Shown: piece by piece, positions 45,833 through 55,523 of the stretch | Numbering within the stretch: the first letter of the stretch is position 1 | How the letters are laid out: the number at the start of each line of letters is the position of its first letter | The notes under the pieces: generated by a model | Seen by the model: only the letters and a program-made list of their open reading frames with translations | The model's database searches: none | What the model was told of the DNA's origin: nothing | Translations under genes and position numbers: made by a program | DNA from: Izhakiella australiensis | GTDB taxonomy: Bacteria > Pseudomonadota > Gammaproteobacteria > Enterobacterales > Enterobacteriaceae | Reading direction: 5' to 3' | Assembly: GCF_002006995.1 (NCBI RefSeq) | Contig: NZ_MRUL01000005.1 | Location: 1-64,000, forward strand | DNA length: 64,000 nt

Positions 45833-46223
45833 AAAGCTCTGGATTTAAGAGCGTAAAAGTAGTGCTGGTGATTCCATACATATTGCCCGACTTTCAAGTG
45901 GAACCACCAAAAAATTTTGCTCTTCACTATGTCCATGGCATCGTGAAAATTAAATAGCACTCAGAGACCCCAGACTATGTTTATATTATATATTCCGATA
46001 ATTTTATTAGCGATTTGTTTTTTCTCCCTGGTGTCTTAATATTAATTCTCATTTACCAGAAAAGAAAAACCGAAAAATTTTCTACAGAAAACCCCACATC
46101 ATTAACACACCTAATAAGAGGAACCATATAAAACACCTTATATATTATCAAAAATAATGAAGGACTATTGTACAACTTTTTAATTTAAAATTTAAAACCC
46201 TATTAGCACATGGAGAGTAACTG
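45833..46223. other. Low-GC intergenic region
   Basis: 391 AT-rich bases. Apart from the possible frameshifted small ORF at 45977-46131 there is no supported gene. The right end holds the promoter and ribosome site (GGAGAG) of the next Ail-like gene. Confidence 0.4.
45977..46131 (+). pseudogene. Possible small membrane-protein gene with a one-base frameshift
   Basis: ATG 45977 opens MFILYIPIILLAICFF and stops 20 codons later. Shifting frame by one base at a run of six T (around 46016-46021) gives a continuation LPGVLILILIYQKRKTEK and on to a stop at 46129. The joined product would be a ~51-residue protein with hydrophobic N-terminus and basic tail. There is no strong ribosome site, so this may be chance. 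Confidence 0.2.
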
Positions 46224-46808
46224 ATGTCTATTTTAAAAAATATAGCATTTACACTAGCAATTTTAACTTCATCAAATGTCTGTTTAGCGGATATGGTCAC
46301 ATTTGGCTATGCGCAATCCAGCCAACTGAAAAGTGAAGGAAAATCAAAAAATGGAATATATAAAAACCCCATGAAGGGAATTAACATCCTTTATTTGAAA
46401 GAAGGTGAAGGCAATACAGGTGCAATGCTTACGGCTAGTTATCTTACTCACAGGGAGAGTTCATCCCAGGCACCATTTAAGCCTCATCATTCATCATACT
46501 ATAGTCTGGGGATAGGCCCATCATTTAAGGTGAGTGAATATTTGACGCTGGCTCCTTATATTGGTGCCGCCTATATTTCAGACGAGGAGGAAAACATGCC
46601 AAAAAATCAAAAAAATATTAACGGAAGGAAACGCACCCGATCGAAAAGTATTTTTAATGGGTTAGATTCTCAGTATGGTGTAATCGGCGGCTTAAACTTA
46701 TTTATTACGCCGTATGAAAAAGCGGTGTTCAAAGTTGGCTATGAATATGCCAAATTCAAAAATACTCAACAGGGCATATTTAGTGTAGGCCTGGGTATTA
46801 AGTTTTAA
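46224..46808 (+). CDS. Ail/Lom-like outer-membrane protein, diverged
   Basis: 194 residues: signal peptide ending SNVCLA, then a predicted eight-strand barrel with GIGPSFKVSEYLTLAPYIGAAY (the Ail/PagC core) and terminal VGLGIKF. One surface loop (about 126-147) is unusually basic, with NGRKRTRSK. GGAGAG lies eight bases before ATG. It is AT-rich like its neighbours. Ail-type proteins act in adhesion or serum resistance; that role is inference here. Confidence 0.75.
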   Translation: MSILKNIAFTLAILTSSNVCLADMVTFGYAQSSQLKSEGKSKNGIYKNPMKGINILYLKEGEGNTGAMLTASYLTHRESSSQAPFKPHHSSYYSLGIGPSFKVSEYLTLAPYIGAAYISDEEENMPKNQKNINGRKRTRSKSIFNGLDSQYGVIGGLNLFITPYEKAVFKVGYEYAKFKNTQQGIFSVGLGIKF

Positions 46809-47097
46809 GCTAAATTGTCACGGGGTCCACGGGCAGGACTGGGCACACTACCCCGGTAAGCGTTCTTGCCGTGACATTGGGTTGACTCCACGGTGAGGGG
46901 AGAATCTGCCAACTATTGCGCTATCACTCCATGATACGGCACGCAGGACCTTCACATTACGATCCCATTCATAAGAGTGCGTTTAATAAGTGTTGCAATG
47001 AATATGATTATTATATGAGCACATGTCCGCTATGTGCATAATTCACACCATGCCCACCGCCCGGGAATCAAGAAACCGATAAAGGCTGCTACGTCTG

Positions 47098-47730
47098 ATG
47101 AATGTTAAAAAGATAAAAACTATTGTTGCCGTTGTATTTTGTCTATGTTTTTCAGGCTACGCGGGCGCAAGCACCCGTGCCTATACTCCCCTGGCAACCC
47201 CCGTGGCAGATGCGCCTGATGTGGTCGAGTTTTTCTCTTTTTACTGCGGCCCCTGCTTTCAGTTTGTTGAGCATTACCCGGTGGTTGAAAAAATCAATCA
47301 AACCCTTCCGCAAGGGCAAACGGTGACTCAATACCATATCAGCGCGATGGGAAAACTTGGCAATGAGCTGAGTGAGGCCTGGGCGGTGGCGTCGGTAATG
47401 GGTGTCGCGGATCGGGTGGAAAAACCACTTTTTATCGCCGTTCAGCACGATCGGAGCCTGCACAATACCGATGATATTAAGGCTGTTTTTCAGCAGGCTG
47501 GCGTTAGCCCCGAACAGTATGACGGCGCACGGCATAGTCTGTTAGTGCGTGCTTTTATAGCCCGCCAGCAAGCGCTGGCTGAGGCATTCCGGGTCACCGC
47601 CACGCCATCCGTTTACGTTAAAGGTCGTTATTTGATCAACAACGCAGCAATAAAAGCTGATACGCCGGATCAGTATGTCGGGGCTTTTGCAGATCTGGTT
47701 AACACGCTGCGGAAAAATGACCAAGGGTAG
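47098..47730 (+). CDS. DsbA-fold periplasmic thiol oxidoreductase with CGPC motif
   Basis: 210 residues. A signal peptide ends near Ala24 (GYAGA). The DsbA-type thioredoxin fold follows with active site FYCGPCF (Cys50, Cys53) and a cis-proline loop TATPSV (~178). Usual DsbA has CPHC and V-cisPro; CGPC with T-cisPro is the thioredoxin combination, which tends to lower the redox potential. It may be a specialised oxidase, isomerase or reductase for a nearby exported protein; no DsbB partner is visible. A GC-rich repeat region begins just after it. Confidence 0.8.
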   Translation: MNVKKIKTIVAVVFCLCFSGYAGASTRAYTPLATPVADAPDVVEFFSFYCGPCFQFVEHYPVVEKINQTLPQGQTVTQYHISAMGKLGNELSEAWAVASVMGVADRVEKPLFIAVQHDRSLHNTDDIKAVFQQAGVSPEQYDGARHSLLVRAFIARQQALAEAFRVTATPSVYVKGRYLINNAAIKADTPDQYVGAFADLVNTLRKNDQG

Positions 47731-47742
47731 CGTATCGTTCAA

Positions 47743-47870
47743 AAACGGGTGCCGTTTTAGCAAACCTGCACCAACAGGCTTTTCTGCACCGAACGGATGA
47801 AGCCCACCAGAGTGAGCCGCAGGGATGCGGCGAAAGTGAGCGCTGCGTCGGGAACGCCCCGTACGGCGGC
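47743..47870. repeat. Outer direct repeat, left copy
   Basis: About 128 bases that recur, with changes, at 48598-48738 (shared phrases: CAACAGGCTTTTCTGC or AAACAGGCTTTTCTGC, GTGAGCCGCAGGGA, GCGCTGCGTCGGGAACGC). The two copies are in the same orientation and enclose the tandem array. Confidence 0.75.
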
Positions 47871-47872
47871 CC

Positions 47873-48470
47873 CTCATTGCTGCAAGCCCGGAACCCGGTC
47901 AAAGAAGCCCGGCTGCTTTCCGCACCGGCACAAGCACGTCCGTGTGGTGAGACTACGCAAACGGCAGACCTTCATTGCTGCAAGCCCGGCACCCAGGTCG
48001 CAGAAGGCCCGGCTGCTTTCCGCACCGGCACAAGCACATCCGTGTGGTGAGACTACGCAAACGGCAGATCCTCATTGCTGCAAGCCCGGTACCCAGGTCA
48101 CAGAAGGCCCGGCTGCTTTCCGCACCGGCACAAGCAGCACATACGTGTGGTGAGACTACGCAAACGGCAGACCTTCATTGCTGCAAGCCCGGCACCCCGG
48201 TCGCAGAAGGCCCGGCTGCTTTTCGCACCGACACAAGCACATCCATGTGGCCTGACTACGCAAACGGCAGACCTTCATCGCTGTAAGCCCGGCACCCAGG
48301 TCATAGAAGGCCCGGCTGCTTTCCGCACCGGCACAAGCAGCACATACGTGTGGTGAGACTACGCAAACGGCAGACCTTCATTGCTGCAAGCCCGGTACCC
48401 AGGTCACAGAAGGCCCGGCTGCTTTCCGCACCGGCACAAGCACGTCCGTGTGGCCTGGCGCACGGCCATC
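47873..48470. repeat. Tandem array, six units of ~98-103 bases
   Basis: The anchor CATTGCTG (CATCGCTG in unit 5) occurs at 47875, 47973, 48073, 48176, 48276 and 48379. Each unit carries AAGCCCGG, then GAAGGCCCGGCTGCTTTCCGC (or a close variant), CACCGGCACAAGCA, GTGTGG and CTACGCAAACGGCAGA. Unit length is mostly not a multiple of three, so the open frames running through it are not a repeat protein. Units have few differences, implying recent amplification or homogenisation. There are no CRISPR-like short repeats with unique spacers. Function is unknown. Confidence 0.85.
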
Positions 48471-48597
48471 CCTGGCCGCGAGCCTGCTGAAATCAGCCGG
48501 GCCTTCTCCTCCCCCGTAAGCTTCTTCATCGCTTTCAGTAAAAAAAGCAGTTCTGCGCCGGACTGAAGGCGGCAACCTGGTTTTTGCTTTGTAATAA

Positions 48598-48738
48598 AAA
48601 ACGGATGCCGCTTTCAGCAAACCTGCATAAACAGGCTTTTCTGCGCCGAGCGAATGAAGCCCCCCAGGGTGAGCCGCAGGGAGGCGGCGAAAGTAAGCGC
48701 TGCGTCGGGAACGCATCGCGAACGGCCCGTACGGCGGG
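48598..48738. repeat. Outer direct repeat, right copy
   Basis: Second copy of the element at 47743-47870, about 140 bases, including an extra ~11 bases (ATCGCGAACGG) before the CCCGTACGGCGG end. On the minus strand both copies keep an open frame with the phrase GGLH, but coding is unproven. Confidence 0.7.
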
Positions 48739-48794
48739 CTACATGCGTGAGGGAAGGGCGCAGCCACGCAGAAACTGCCGGAAGTCCGGGGTCA

Positions 48795-48820
48795 AGGGGC
48801 CATGACGTTTGATGGCCCCT
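48795..48820. terminator. Strong hairpin right of the repeat region
   Basis: AGGGGCCAT and ATGGCCCCT form a perfect 9-bp stem around GACGTTTG. There is no T-run, so it may be an RNA structural element or boundary rather than a simple terminator. Confidence 0.4.
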
Positions 48821-48906
48821 TGCCGGTCGCCCGCAGCGGCGGGCAACTATGCCACCTGCCTGGCAGGCGAACGGAATACTCCACCAAAGGTAAAAGCAAA
48901 AAAACC

Positions 48907-48920
48907 TGCTTTTTCAAGCA
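48907..48920. repeat. Target duplication of the IS, left copy
   Basis: TGCTTTTTCAAGCA, the core of the tRNA-Pro terminator hairpin, is repeated exactly at 50530-50543 on the other side of the IS. Because the IS ends (GGTTTC) resemble the hairpin flank, the duplication could also be counted as up to ~24 bases. Confidence 0.65.
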
Positions 48921-50529
48921 GGTTTCAGACTGCTGACAAAGTCCTGGCCGTGGGGTCAGGACTTTGATCTAATAAGGTCAGTGCAATTAACGGACTGACC
49001 GCCATGCTCAGAGAGCCCGCCCCGCAGCAGTATCAGTTTGAAATGGTCACCCTTGAGGAACTCGTTCCCGAAGACCATCTGGTACGTAAAATCGACGCCA
49101 CCATCGACTTTGAATTTATCCGCGACGCCGTTAAGCACCTCTACTGCGCTGATAACGGCCGTCCTGCCATCGACCCCGTACGCCTGATTAAAATGATGCT
49201 GTTGGGTTACCTCTTCGGTATCCCGTCCGAACGCCGCCTGGTGAAGGAAATTCAGGTCAACGTGGCTTACCGCTGGTTCCTGCGCATGGGGCTGACCGAA
49301 AAGGTTCCCGATGCCTCCACGCTCAGCCAGAACCGCATCCGCCGCTTCAACGACAGCGACATCTTTCAGCAGATATTCGACCATATCGTGGAGCAGGCCC
49401 TGGCCCGGGGAATGGCGAATGGTCGGGTGCTATACACCGACAGCACCCATCTGAAGGCGGACGCCAACCCGCGTAAGGCGGTGAATGAGCTACGTCCGGA
49501 AGGCGTCAGCGAATACCTGGCAGAGCTGAACGCCGCCGTGGAGGCCGACAGGAAACGGCACGAAAAAAAGCCGCTGCCCGCTGCAAAAAGGCAGCCCGCA
49601 AACGCAACCGCCGGTAAGAACACGAAGGTCAGCACCACCGACCCGGAAAGCGGGTTCATGCACCGTGATAACAAGCCGCAGGGCTTTTTTTACCTTGACC
49701 ACCGCACGGTGGACGGCAGGCACGGCATCATCACCGACAGGCACGTGACACCGGGCAACGTGCACGACAGCCAGCCGTTTATCGGGCGGCTGAAGCGGCA
49801 GGTGGAGCGGTTCGGGCTGGAGCCGGTGGCGGCGGGCGTGGACGCGGGTTACTTCACGGCGTCGGTGTGTCACCTGGCGCAGGAGATGAGCATCGCGCTG
49901 GTGCCGGGCTACCGCAGGCCAAATAAGGGGCCGAATGATTATCAGAAGAAGCACTTCCGTTATGATGCGGAGCGCGACCTGTACGTCTGTCCGGCGGGGG
50001 AGTTGCTGCATTATGGCACCACGGACCGTAACGGCTACCGGCATTACCGTTCAGACAGGGCGGTCTGCGCGAGGTGCCCGGAGCGGGAAAAGTGCACGCA
50101 GAGCCGTGGCATGCAAAAAACGGTGACGCGGCACGTATGGGAGGATGCGAAAGAAGACGCCAACGCGCTGCGTCTGACGAAATGGGGTAAAAAAGTGTAT
50201 GCGCGGCGCAAGGAGACGGTGGAGCGGAGCTTCGCGGATGCGAAACAGCATCACGGTCACCGTTACGCGCGGTTCCGCGGTCTGATGAAGGTGCAGATGC
50301 AGTGTCTGCTGGCGGCGACGGCACAGAATATGAAGAAGATGGCGCTGCTGGCGCTTCTTTGTTGGTTTTTACGGGCAGTGACGGGTTCAGAGGGGGCGCT
50401 GTTGCGAAACGGGACGGCAGCAGGTGTGTAAAAAAGCGAGGAACGAAAAAATGTCGCGATCGCGACCTGCGGTCGCGTTAAAACAAAAACCCCACGGAAA
50501 AACGTGGGGTTCGTCAGCACTCTGAAACC
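48921..50529 (+). mobile_element. IS1182-like insertion sequence
   Basis: About 1.61 kb with one transposase gene and terminal inverted repeats: left GGTTTCAGACTGCTGACAAA (48921 on), right GGTTTCAGAGTGCTGACGAA (read inward from 50529), 18 of 21 identical. Near the right end lie a CCCCACG/CGTGGGG hairpin and a palindromic TCGCGATCGCGA. A 14-base target copy flanks both sides. The ends and the gene are intact, so the element may be active. Confidence 0.8.
49004..50431 (+). CDS. IS1182-family DDE transposase
   Basis: 475 residues. It has the N-terminal DUF772-type region (LVPEDHLVRKIDATIDFEFI, then GRPAIDPVRLIKMMLLGYLFGI), a DDE core with YTDSTHLKADANP (first Asp ~145), VDAGYFTA (second Asp ~280) and a late ETVERSFADAKQHHG (Glu ~407), plus a CARCPEREKC zinc-like cluster. 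No frameshift or stop is present. It should catalyse movement of the surrounding element. Confidence 0.88.
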   Translation: MLREPAPQQYQFEMVTLEELVPEDHLVRKIDATIDFEFIRDAVKHLYCADNGRPAIDPVRLIKMMLLGYLFGIPSERRLVKEIQVNVAYRWFLRMGLTEKVPDASTLSQNRIRRFNDSDIFQQIFDHIVEQALARGMANGRVLYTDSTHLKADANPRKAVNELRPEGVSEYLAELNAAVEADRKRHEKKPLPAAKRQPANATAGKNTKVSTTDPESGFMHRDNKPQGFFYLDHRTVDGRHGIITDRHVTPGNVHDSQPFIGRLKRQVERFGLEPVAAGVDAGYFTASVCHLAQEMSIALVPGYRRPNKGPNDYQKKHFRYDAERDLYVCPAGELLHYGTTDRNGYRHYRSDRAVCARCPEREKCTQSRGMQKTVTRHVWEDAKEDANALRLTKWGKKVYARRKETVERSFADAKQHHGHRYARFRGLMKVQMQCLLAATAQNMKKMALLALLCWFLRAVTGSEGALLRNGTAAGV

Positions 50530-50576
50530 TGCTTTTTCAAGCAGGTTTCTTAATATCTGGTCGGTGAGAGAGGATT
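50525..50576. repeat. 52-base direct repeat, outer copy (tRNA-Pro 3' end plus terminator)
   Basis: Identical over 52 bases to 50690-50741. It contains the proK terminator hairpin and, at 50558-50576, the last 19 bases of the tRNA including CCA. Intact tRNA, insert, then tRNA 3' fragment is the usual layout left by site-specific integration into a tRNA gene. Confidence 0.8.
50530..50543. repeat. Target duplication of the IS, right copy
   Basis: Exact copy of 48907-48920. It lies inside the outer copy of the tRNA-Pro terminator. Confidence 0.65.
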
Positions 50577-50689
50577 ACGCATCCCTGCGGGAAGCGCCCT
50601 GCGGGCCGTTGCTAAAGCAACGTTGTCTCGCTACGCTCGGCTCAAACCTCCTTCGGAGGTTCTCATCCTCTTGTGACTACAAAGCAAAA

Positions 50690-50715
50690 AAACCTGCTTT
50701 TTCAAGCAGGTTTCT
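50690..50715 (-). terminator. Terminator of tRNA-Pro
   Basis: On the minus strand AAACCTGCTT pairs with AAGCAGGTTT and is followed by TTTTTGC, 8 bases after the tRNA 3' end. Related copies are at 48904 and 50525. Bases 50690-50741 as a whole form the inner copy of the 52-base repeat. Confidence 0.8.
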
Positions 50716-50722
50716 TAATATC

Positions 50723-50799
<77 letters not shown>

Positions 50800-50922
50800 A
50801 TGGGGGCGAATCTTACTGCCTGCCAGGCCCGTCCGTCAAGGGTTTTCACGCCCTTGCCGCCCGTTTGCCTGGAAACTCAGCGGATCCGTCAGACCAGCAT
50901 GCAGCGCATACGGCAGAAGGAT

Positions 50923-52623
50923 TTACGATGCTTTTGCCACCGGTGCCGGCTGGCTGGCTGGCGGCGCTGCGCACCAGTTATTTTTCTGGTTAATACCACC
51001 ATCCGGCGAGGTATAACCCAGGCAGCCCATAATAGTATCAAACAGCTCAACGTGGCGGTGGGTGGTTCCCACGCGCTGCTGCGCTTTCAGCCGTTCAAAG
51101 GCGCCTTTATTATTGGCATTCGCCAGCCAGCTGTCCGAAGCCCAGACGATCATCGGGACGCGGAACTGCTCCGGCGGCGCCATGTTACGCGGCGTGCCGT
51201 GGAAATGCATATTGTCGCTGATTGATTCACCGTGGTCGGCGGCATAAAACACTATCGCCTTTTTATTGCGCAGCTGGTCGAAAACGCTATCCAGCATATT
51301 GTCGACATACAGCACCGAGTTGTCATAGGCGTTAATTAACTGTTGTTTGCTGCAGGCGTCATCCACGCCCATGCACTCAGGTTGATAGCGGGCGAAGCTG
51401 CGCGGATAGCGCTGGGAATAGAGATAATGCGACCCTTTGGTATGCAAAATAACCAGATGCTTACCTTTAGGATGACGGTCGACAGAAGCTTTCATTTCCG
51501 GCACCAGCAGCATGTCATCGACCGGCTTGCCTTGGTTACGTTTTTCAGAGCCTATCTGCTCGCGAAAGGCGTAGTTATCAACATCGGCGTTGTTATAAAA
51601 CCAGACTTCGCTTTGCATCGCATACAGCTCAGAGCTAAAGCCCAGCTCTTTTAAGACGGCAAAAACGTTCTGCTCTTTCAGCGTGCGGCCGGGGTTATCT
51701 TCGGCTCCCCCTTCGCGCACAAACATGCAGCGCAGCGACAGTTTGGTGGAGGTGTCACAGGACTGGCCTTTAAACGCCACCAGGTTTGGCTCTTTCGACA
51801 GTTTCGGCGTGGTATCGCGCTCGTAGCCAAGAATGCCCATGTGATCCCAGCGGGTGGTTTCACCAATGACAAACACCACATAGGTGTCATCCAGGCTCGC
51901 CGGCGCGGTATAGGTAAACTTCTTTGCCGGGTCGAGCAGCTCGTGATTATCAAGGGTTTCATCAAGCCGGGTATAGGCAAACAGTCCGGTTGCTGCCAGC
52001 CAGTTGGAAGGTAAATAAGAATGTACCACCACGCCGCCATAGCTCGGCAGATCGATGTTGGTCATCGCTTCCTGTGCCTTCTGGCGTATGTCGAGATAGC
52101 GCACCGGCAGCCACACCATCGCCACTACCGCCGCGAGGATCAGCAGCGGACGCAGGCGCTGACCGGGGGTGCGCATCTGTTCAATCAACGTCAGGCGCAG
52201 CCGGTTACTCCAGATCATCAGCAGCGGCAGCGCGCTGACCAGCACCATCCAGATATAAAAGTGATAGCCCACCACTTCGCCGGAGAGATCGTCTTTCGCC
52301 AGCACCGACGCGACGATGCCGTAGCCGATCACCACGTTAAAAAAGGTCATGTAGAAACTGGATGCCACCGATATCAGCACCAGCAGCGTTGCCAGAATGC
52401 GATACACCAGCTTGCCGCCGAGCGACAGCAGGCGCATCAGGAAAAAGGTTAACAACACGATTGAACTGACTTCCACCACCGCAGAGAGCAACTCAGTAAA
52501 GTTGAAGTGGGTTAACATCGGGTCGAAACGGCGGTAAAAAATCGGCAGATTAAGAAAAATACCGATATATAAAGCAAGGAAAATCGAAAGCTTTTGCTGT
52601 GTCAGTGACTTTATATAATTCAT
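50923..52623 (-). CDS. eptB: EptB, Kdo phosphoethanolamine transferase
   Basis: 566 residues (563 in E. coli). Five N-terminal transmembrane segments (about 1-180) precede a periplasmic sulfatase-like domain with metal and catalytic motifs [21 protein letters not shown] (catalytic Thr), HTKGSH and YAADHGES. EptB adds phosphoethanolamine to the outer Kdo of lipopolysaccharide, lowering negative charge. The C-terminal [19 protein letters not shown] is typical. It lies next to proK as in E. coli, where it is controlled by sigma-E and the small RNA MgrR. Confidence 0.93.
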   Translation of the reverse strand: MNYIKSLTQQKLSIFLALYIGIFLNLPIFYRRFDPMLTHFNFTELLSAVVEVSSIVLLTFFLMRLLSLGGKLVYRILATLLVLISVASSFYMTFFNVVIGYGIVASVLAKDDLSGEVVGYHFYIWMVLVSALPLLMIWSNRLRLTLIEQMRTPGQRLRPLLILAAVVAMVWLPVRYLDIRQKAQEAMTNIDLPSYGGVVVHSYLPSNWLAATGLFAYTRLDETLDNHELLDPAKKFTYTAPASLDDTYVVFVIGETTRWDHMGILGYERDTTPKLSKEPNLVAFKGQSCDTSTKLSLRCMFVREGGAEDNPGRTLKEQNVFAVLKELGFSSELYAMQSEVWFYNNADVDNYAFREQIGSEKRNQGKPVDDMLLVPEMKASVDRHPKGKHLVILHTKGSHYLYSQRYPRSFARYQPECMGVDDACSKQQLINAYDNSVLYVDNMLDSVFDQLRNKKAIVFYAADHGESISDNMHFHGTPRNMAPPEQFRVPMIVWASDSWLANANNKGAFERLKAQQRVGTTHRHVELFDTIMGCLGYTSPDGGINQKNNWCAAPPASQPAPVAKAS

Positions 52624-52810
52624 TCGTACCGGGTTCCGCCATCAAAGTTAAACAAATACTAAACACCACTCTGACTTTGCCGCTGCGACATAGTTCTGAT
52701 GGGGACGGTAATTAACGCCGTTTTACGCGCAATAAAGAACATTCTGAGGGTAGTTTGACTTAGCGGGAGGCAGAAATCACATGGGATAGCGCCTCCCGAT
52801 CGACCGGGGA

Positions 52811-53239
52811 TCAGTTAATGATGTTCAGCGTCACATCAATATTGTTGCGCGTGGCGTTGGAATACGGGCAAACGATGTGCGCGGCGTCCACCAGCTTTTT
52901 GGCTTGCGCGCTGTCCATTCCTTCCAGATGAATATTCAGCTGCGCTTCGATGCCAAACCCATCGGGGATCGGCCCGATACCCACTTCACCTTCAATCCAG
53001 GCATCTTTCGGCATGGCGATTTTGTCACGACCGGCGACAAACTTCATGGCGCCGAGAAAACAGGCCGAGTAGCCGGCAGCAAACAGCTGTTCAGGGTTGA
53101 TGACTTCCCCGCCGGCGCCGCCCATCTCTTTAGGCACGCCCAGCTTGACGTCCAGCACGTTATCAGAAGAGGTAGCGCGGCCGTCGCGACCACCGGTGGC
53201 TTTAGCTTTGGCACGGTAGACAACTTTTTCTAATGACAT
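52811..53239 (-). CDS. ohr: Ohr, organic hydroperoxide reductase
   Basis: 142-residue OsmC/Ohr-fold thiol peroxidase. The catalytic cysteines are in YSACFLGA (~60) and IVCPYSNAT (~124), and the Arg in the GRDG loop near residue 18 is kept. It reduces organic and lipid peroxides using lipoylated partners. It is next to its usual MarR-type regulator gene, with a short regulatory gap between. Confidence 0.92.
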   Translation of the reverse strand: MSLEKVVYRAKAKATGGRDGRATSSDNVLDVKLGVPKEMGGAGGEVINPEQLFAAGYSACFLGAMKFVAGRDKIAMPKDAWIEGEVGIGPIPDGFGIEAQLNIHLEGMDSAQAKKLVDAAHIVCPYSNATRNNIDVTLNIIN

Positions 53240-53271
53240 AATGACTTCCTTCGGTTGCAGGTTAATATTAT

Positions 53272-53288
53272 GTGCGATTTAATCGCAC
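53272..53288. promoter_or_regulatory. Palindrome between ohr and ohrR
   Basis: GTGCGATT-T-AATCGCAC is a perfect 17-base palindrome 33 bases before ohr. Just beyond it TACTTAATAAGCAATAA resembles TACTTAATTGCAAGCG before ohrR (53826-53841), which suggests shared OhrR boxes. Confidence 0.5.
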
Positions 53289-53342
53289 GCTACTTAATAA
53301 GCAATAATAAGTTTACGCGGCGTAATAACCCTCACGCCCTTC

Positions 53343-53801
<459 letters not shown>

Positions 53802-53863
53802 AGGATGAAATATAAATAGCGCACTACTTAATTGCAAGCGATATTATTGCTAAGGAAGCGAAC

Positions 53864-54448
53864 ATGAAGTATTCACTGGAAGAACGGGCGCAGCGTTTTG
53901 CCACTAAAGCCCACGCGCAGGCACAGCAGCGCCGCAAATATACCGATGAACCCTATATCGTTCATCCCGCCGCGGTGGTGGAGATTGTTCGCAGCGTAAC
54001 CGACGACGAGGTGATGCTGGCCGCCGCCTGGCTGCATGATACGGTGGAAGATACCGCCACTACCCTTGCTGATCTCCGCAGCCGCTTTGGTGAGCCGGTC
54101 GCACGCCTGGTGGCGATGCTGACCGACAGCGACCAGCCGCAGGCTAAAAACCGCGCGGCGCGCAAGGCGGCGCATTTTCAACATACCGCCAGAGCCTCGG
54201 CCGATGCCCAGACCATCAAGCTGGCGGATATTATCGACAACACCCGGGCGCTTATCCATTACGACCCTGAGTTTGCCCGCGTCTACCTGCTGGAAAAGCG
54301 CCTGCAGGTTGCGCTGCTTAGCGCCGGAAACGCTGCGCTGCGACAAACGGCCTCAGAAATAATTGAAAACGGCATTCAAACGCTGACCGAACCACCCCAT
54401 AACGTGCCGCACAGCTGGTTTTCCCGCGAAGAGCGCAAGTACCGGTAA
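53864..54448 (+). CDS. Stand-alone HD hydrolase, (p)ppGpp-hydrolase-like
   Basis: 194 residues consisting almost only of an HD domain like that of SpoT/MESH1. HPAAV near residue 32, LHDTVEDT (~62-69) and the later KLADIIDN (~125) supply the Mn-binding His, His-Asp and Asp. It has no synthetase, TGS or ACT domain, so it is likely a small alarmone hydrolase that degrades (p)ppGpp or related nucleotides. It is divergent from ohrR with about 60 bases between, so the two may share control. AAGGA precedes the start. Confidence 0.8.
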   Translation: MKYSLEERAQRFATKAHAQAQQRRKYTDEPYIVHPAAVVEIVRSVTDDEVMLAAAWLHDTVEDTATTLADLRSRFGEPVARLVAMLTDSDQPQAKNRAARKAAHFQHTARASADAQTIKLADIIDNTRALIHYDPEFARVYLLEKRLQVALLSAGNAALRQTASEIIENGIQTLTEPPHNVPHSWFSREERKYR

Positions 54449-54666
54449 ACCGACCCCGCTGGGCGAGGGCCTGGCGGACGATATCAATATCTGCCTGCGG
54501 CCACATCAGAATCAGGCAGCCTTATAATATTTTTTCCGCTATTCTTATCCCACAATACCGCTGACGCTCATTTTTTAGTACGACTTGTCCCGGTGCCATG
54601 CAGGGTTTAAAACAGCCTGAGCAATCTTTTTAGCAACAGCAGGCCGGAAAACAGATGAGGCTCACT

Positions 54667-55041
54667 ATGAATCAGCGTTCGCAAGCCCCGCCTTTAGCCA
54701 ATATGGTAACCGCAGCGCGCATGATTTTATTCGGTTTGATCGGATTATCCATCGTTATAACCGCTGCAAACGCCGATGCCAGCGAGCACAAAACCGCCGT
54801 TCCCCAGCCCCCTACGAAGGAAGCCAGCAAAGAAACGCTGTCGCCCGATAAGCAGCCGCTGGTCAGGCGGGTCCTGCGTAAAATTGCCCACTGCGGACCA
54901 TTTCGATTCCTCGGCCCCGACGATGCACCGGAAAAAAACCGCCATAGCGTACCCAATAAAGACGCAGAAAAAATGCCCTGGGCCGCCGCGCTATCCGTTG
55001 GCGAATGTGAAAAGGAAAAGGTTGGAAAAGGCAGTTCTTAG
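54667..55041 (+). CDS. Hypothetical exported or membrane-anchored protein
   Basis: About 124 residues from ATG 54667, chosen because GAGG lies six bases upstream. One hydrophobic segment (about 17-35, ILFGLIGLSIVITAANADA) may be a signal peptide or anchor. The rest is polar, rich in Pro, Lys and Glu, with Cys in AHCGPFRF and GECEKEK. I do not recognise a family. It lies between the HD hydrolase and the convergent arn operon. Confidence 0.5.
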   Translation: MNQRSQAPPLANMVTAARMILFGLIGLSIVITAANADASEHKTAVPQPPTKEASKETLSPDKQPLVRRVLRKIAHCGPFRFLGPDDAPEKNRHSVPNKDAEKMPWAAALSVGECEKEKVGKGSS

Positions 55042-55139
55042 TAGCGGCACAGCGTACCGGCAGATAGCAGAATCTTAGCAGCGAGCAAATGAGCAGTAGC
55101 CCGGCGGCGACTCGCTGAAGCAATGTGGCAATCCAGCCC

Positions 55140-55523
55140 TCAGCGACCCCGCCGCTGCGAGCAAATTAGCAGCAGTCCGGCAACAATCGCCGTCATGCCC
55201 AGCAGCTGCAGCCAGCTGAAGCTGTCGTGAAAACCCGGTAGCCAGAGCGCCGCCAGCCAGACCAGTACGTAGCTCAGGCTGAGCAGCGGATAGGCGCGGC
55301 TCAGCGGCATCTGGCGCAGCGCGACAAACCAGCACAGCATGGAGGCAGCGTACGCCAGCAGGCCGCCGAGCAGGCTCAGCGCGGGTAAACCGGTCAGCTG
55401 CACCGACTGCAGCCACAGCAGCGGCGAGGTAAGCGGCGGTAGCTGCACCATCGCCCATTTCATCAGCAGCTGCGCCACGCTGACTAATACTACGCTGGCG
55501 CCTGCCCACAGATAACCCTTCAT
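55140..55523 (-). CDS. arnF: ArnF, undecaprenyl-P-L-Ara4N flippase subunit
   Basis: 127-residue EmrE-like protein with four transmembrane segments and the family stretch [19 protein letters not shown]. With ArnE it flips undecaprenyl-phosphate-L-Ara4N across the inner membrane. It is last in arnBCADTEF and overlaps arnE by 4 bases. Confidence 0.9.
   Translation of the reverse strand: MKGYLWAGASVVLVSVAQLLMKWAMVQLPPLTSPLLWLQSVQLTGLPALSLLGGLLAYAASMLCWFVALRQMPLSRAYPLLSLSYVLVWLAALWLPGFHDSFSWLQLLGMTAIVAGLLLICSQRRGR

Noticed and set aside
46860-46910. MerR-type promoter (TTGACTCC with a downstream GGGGAG dyad)
   Set aside because: No convincing -10 element at the expected spacing and no MerR gene nearby.
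47797-48356. Overlapping open frames through the tandem array (up to 118 codons)
   Set aside because: They arise because stop codons are rare in the GC-rich units; the period is not a multiple of three, so units are read in different frames, and there is no ribosome site.
47873-48470. CRISPR array
   Set aside because: The whole ~100-base unit is repeated, with no short repeats separated by unique spacers and no cas genes nearby.
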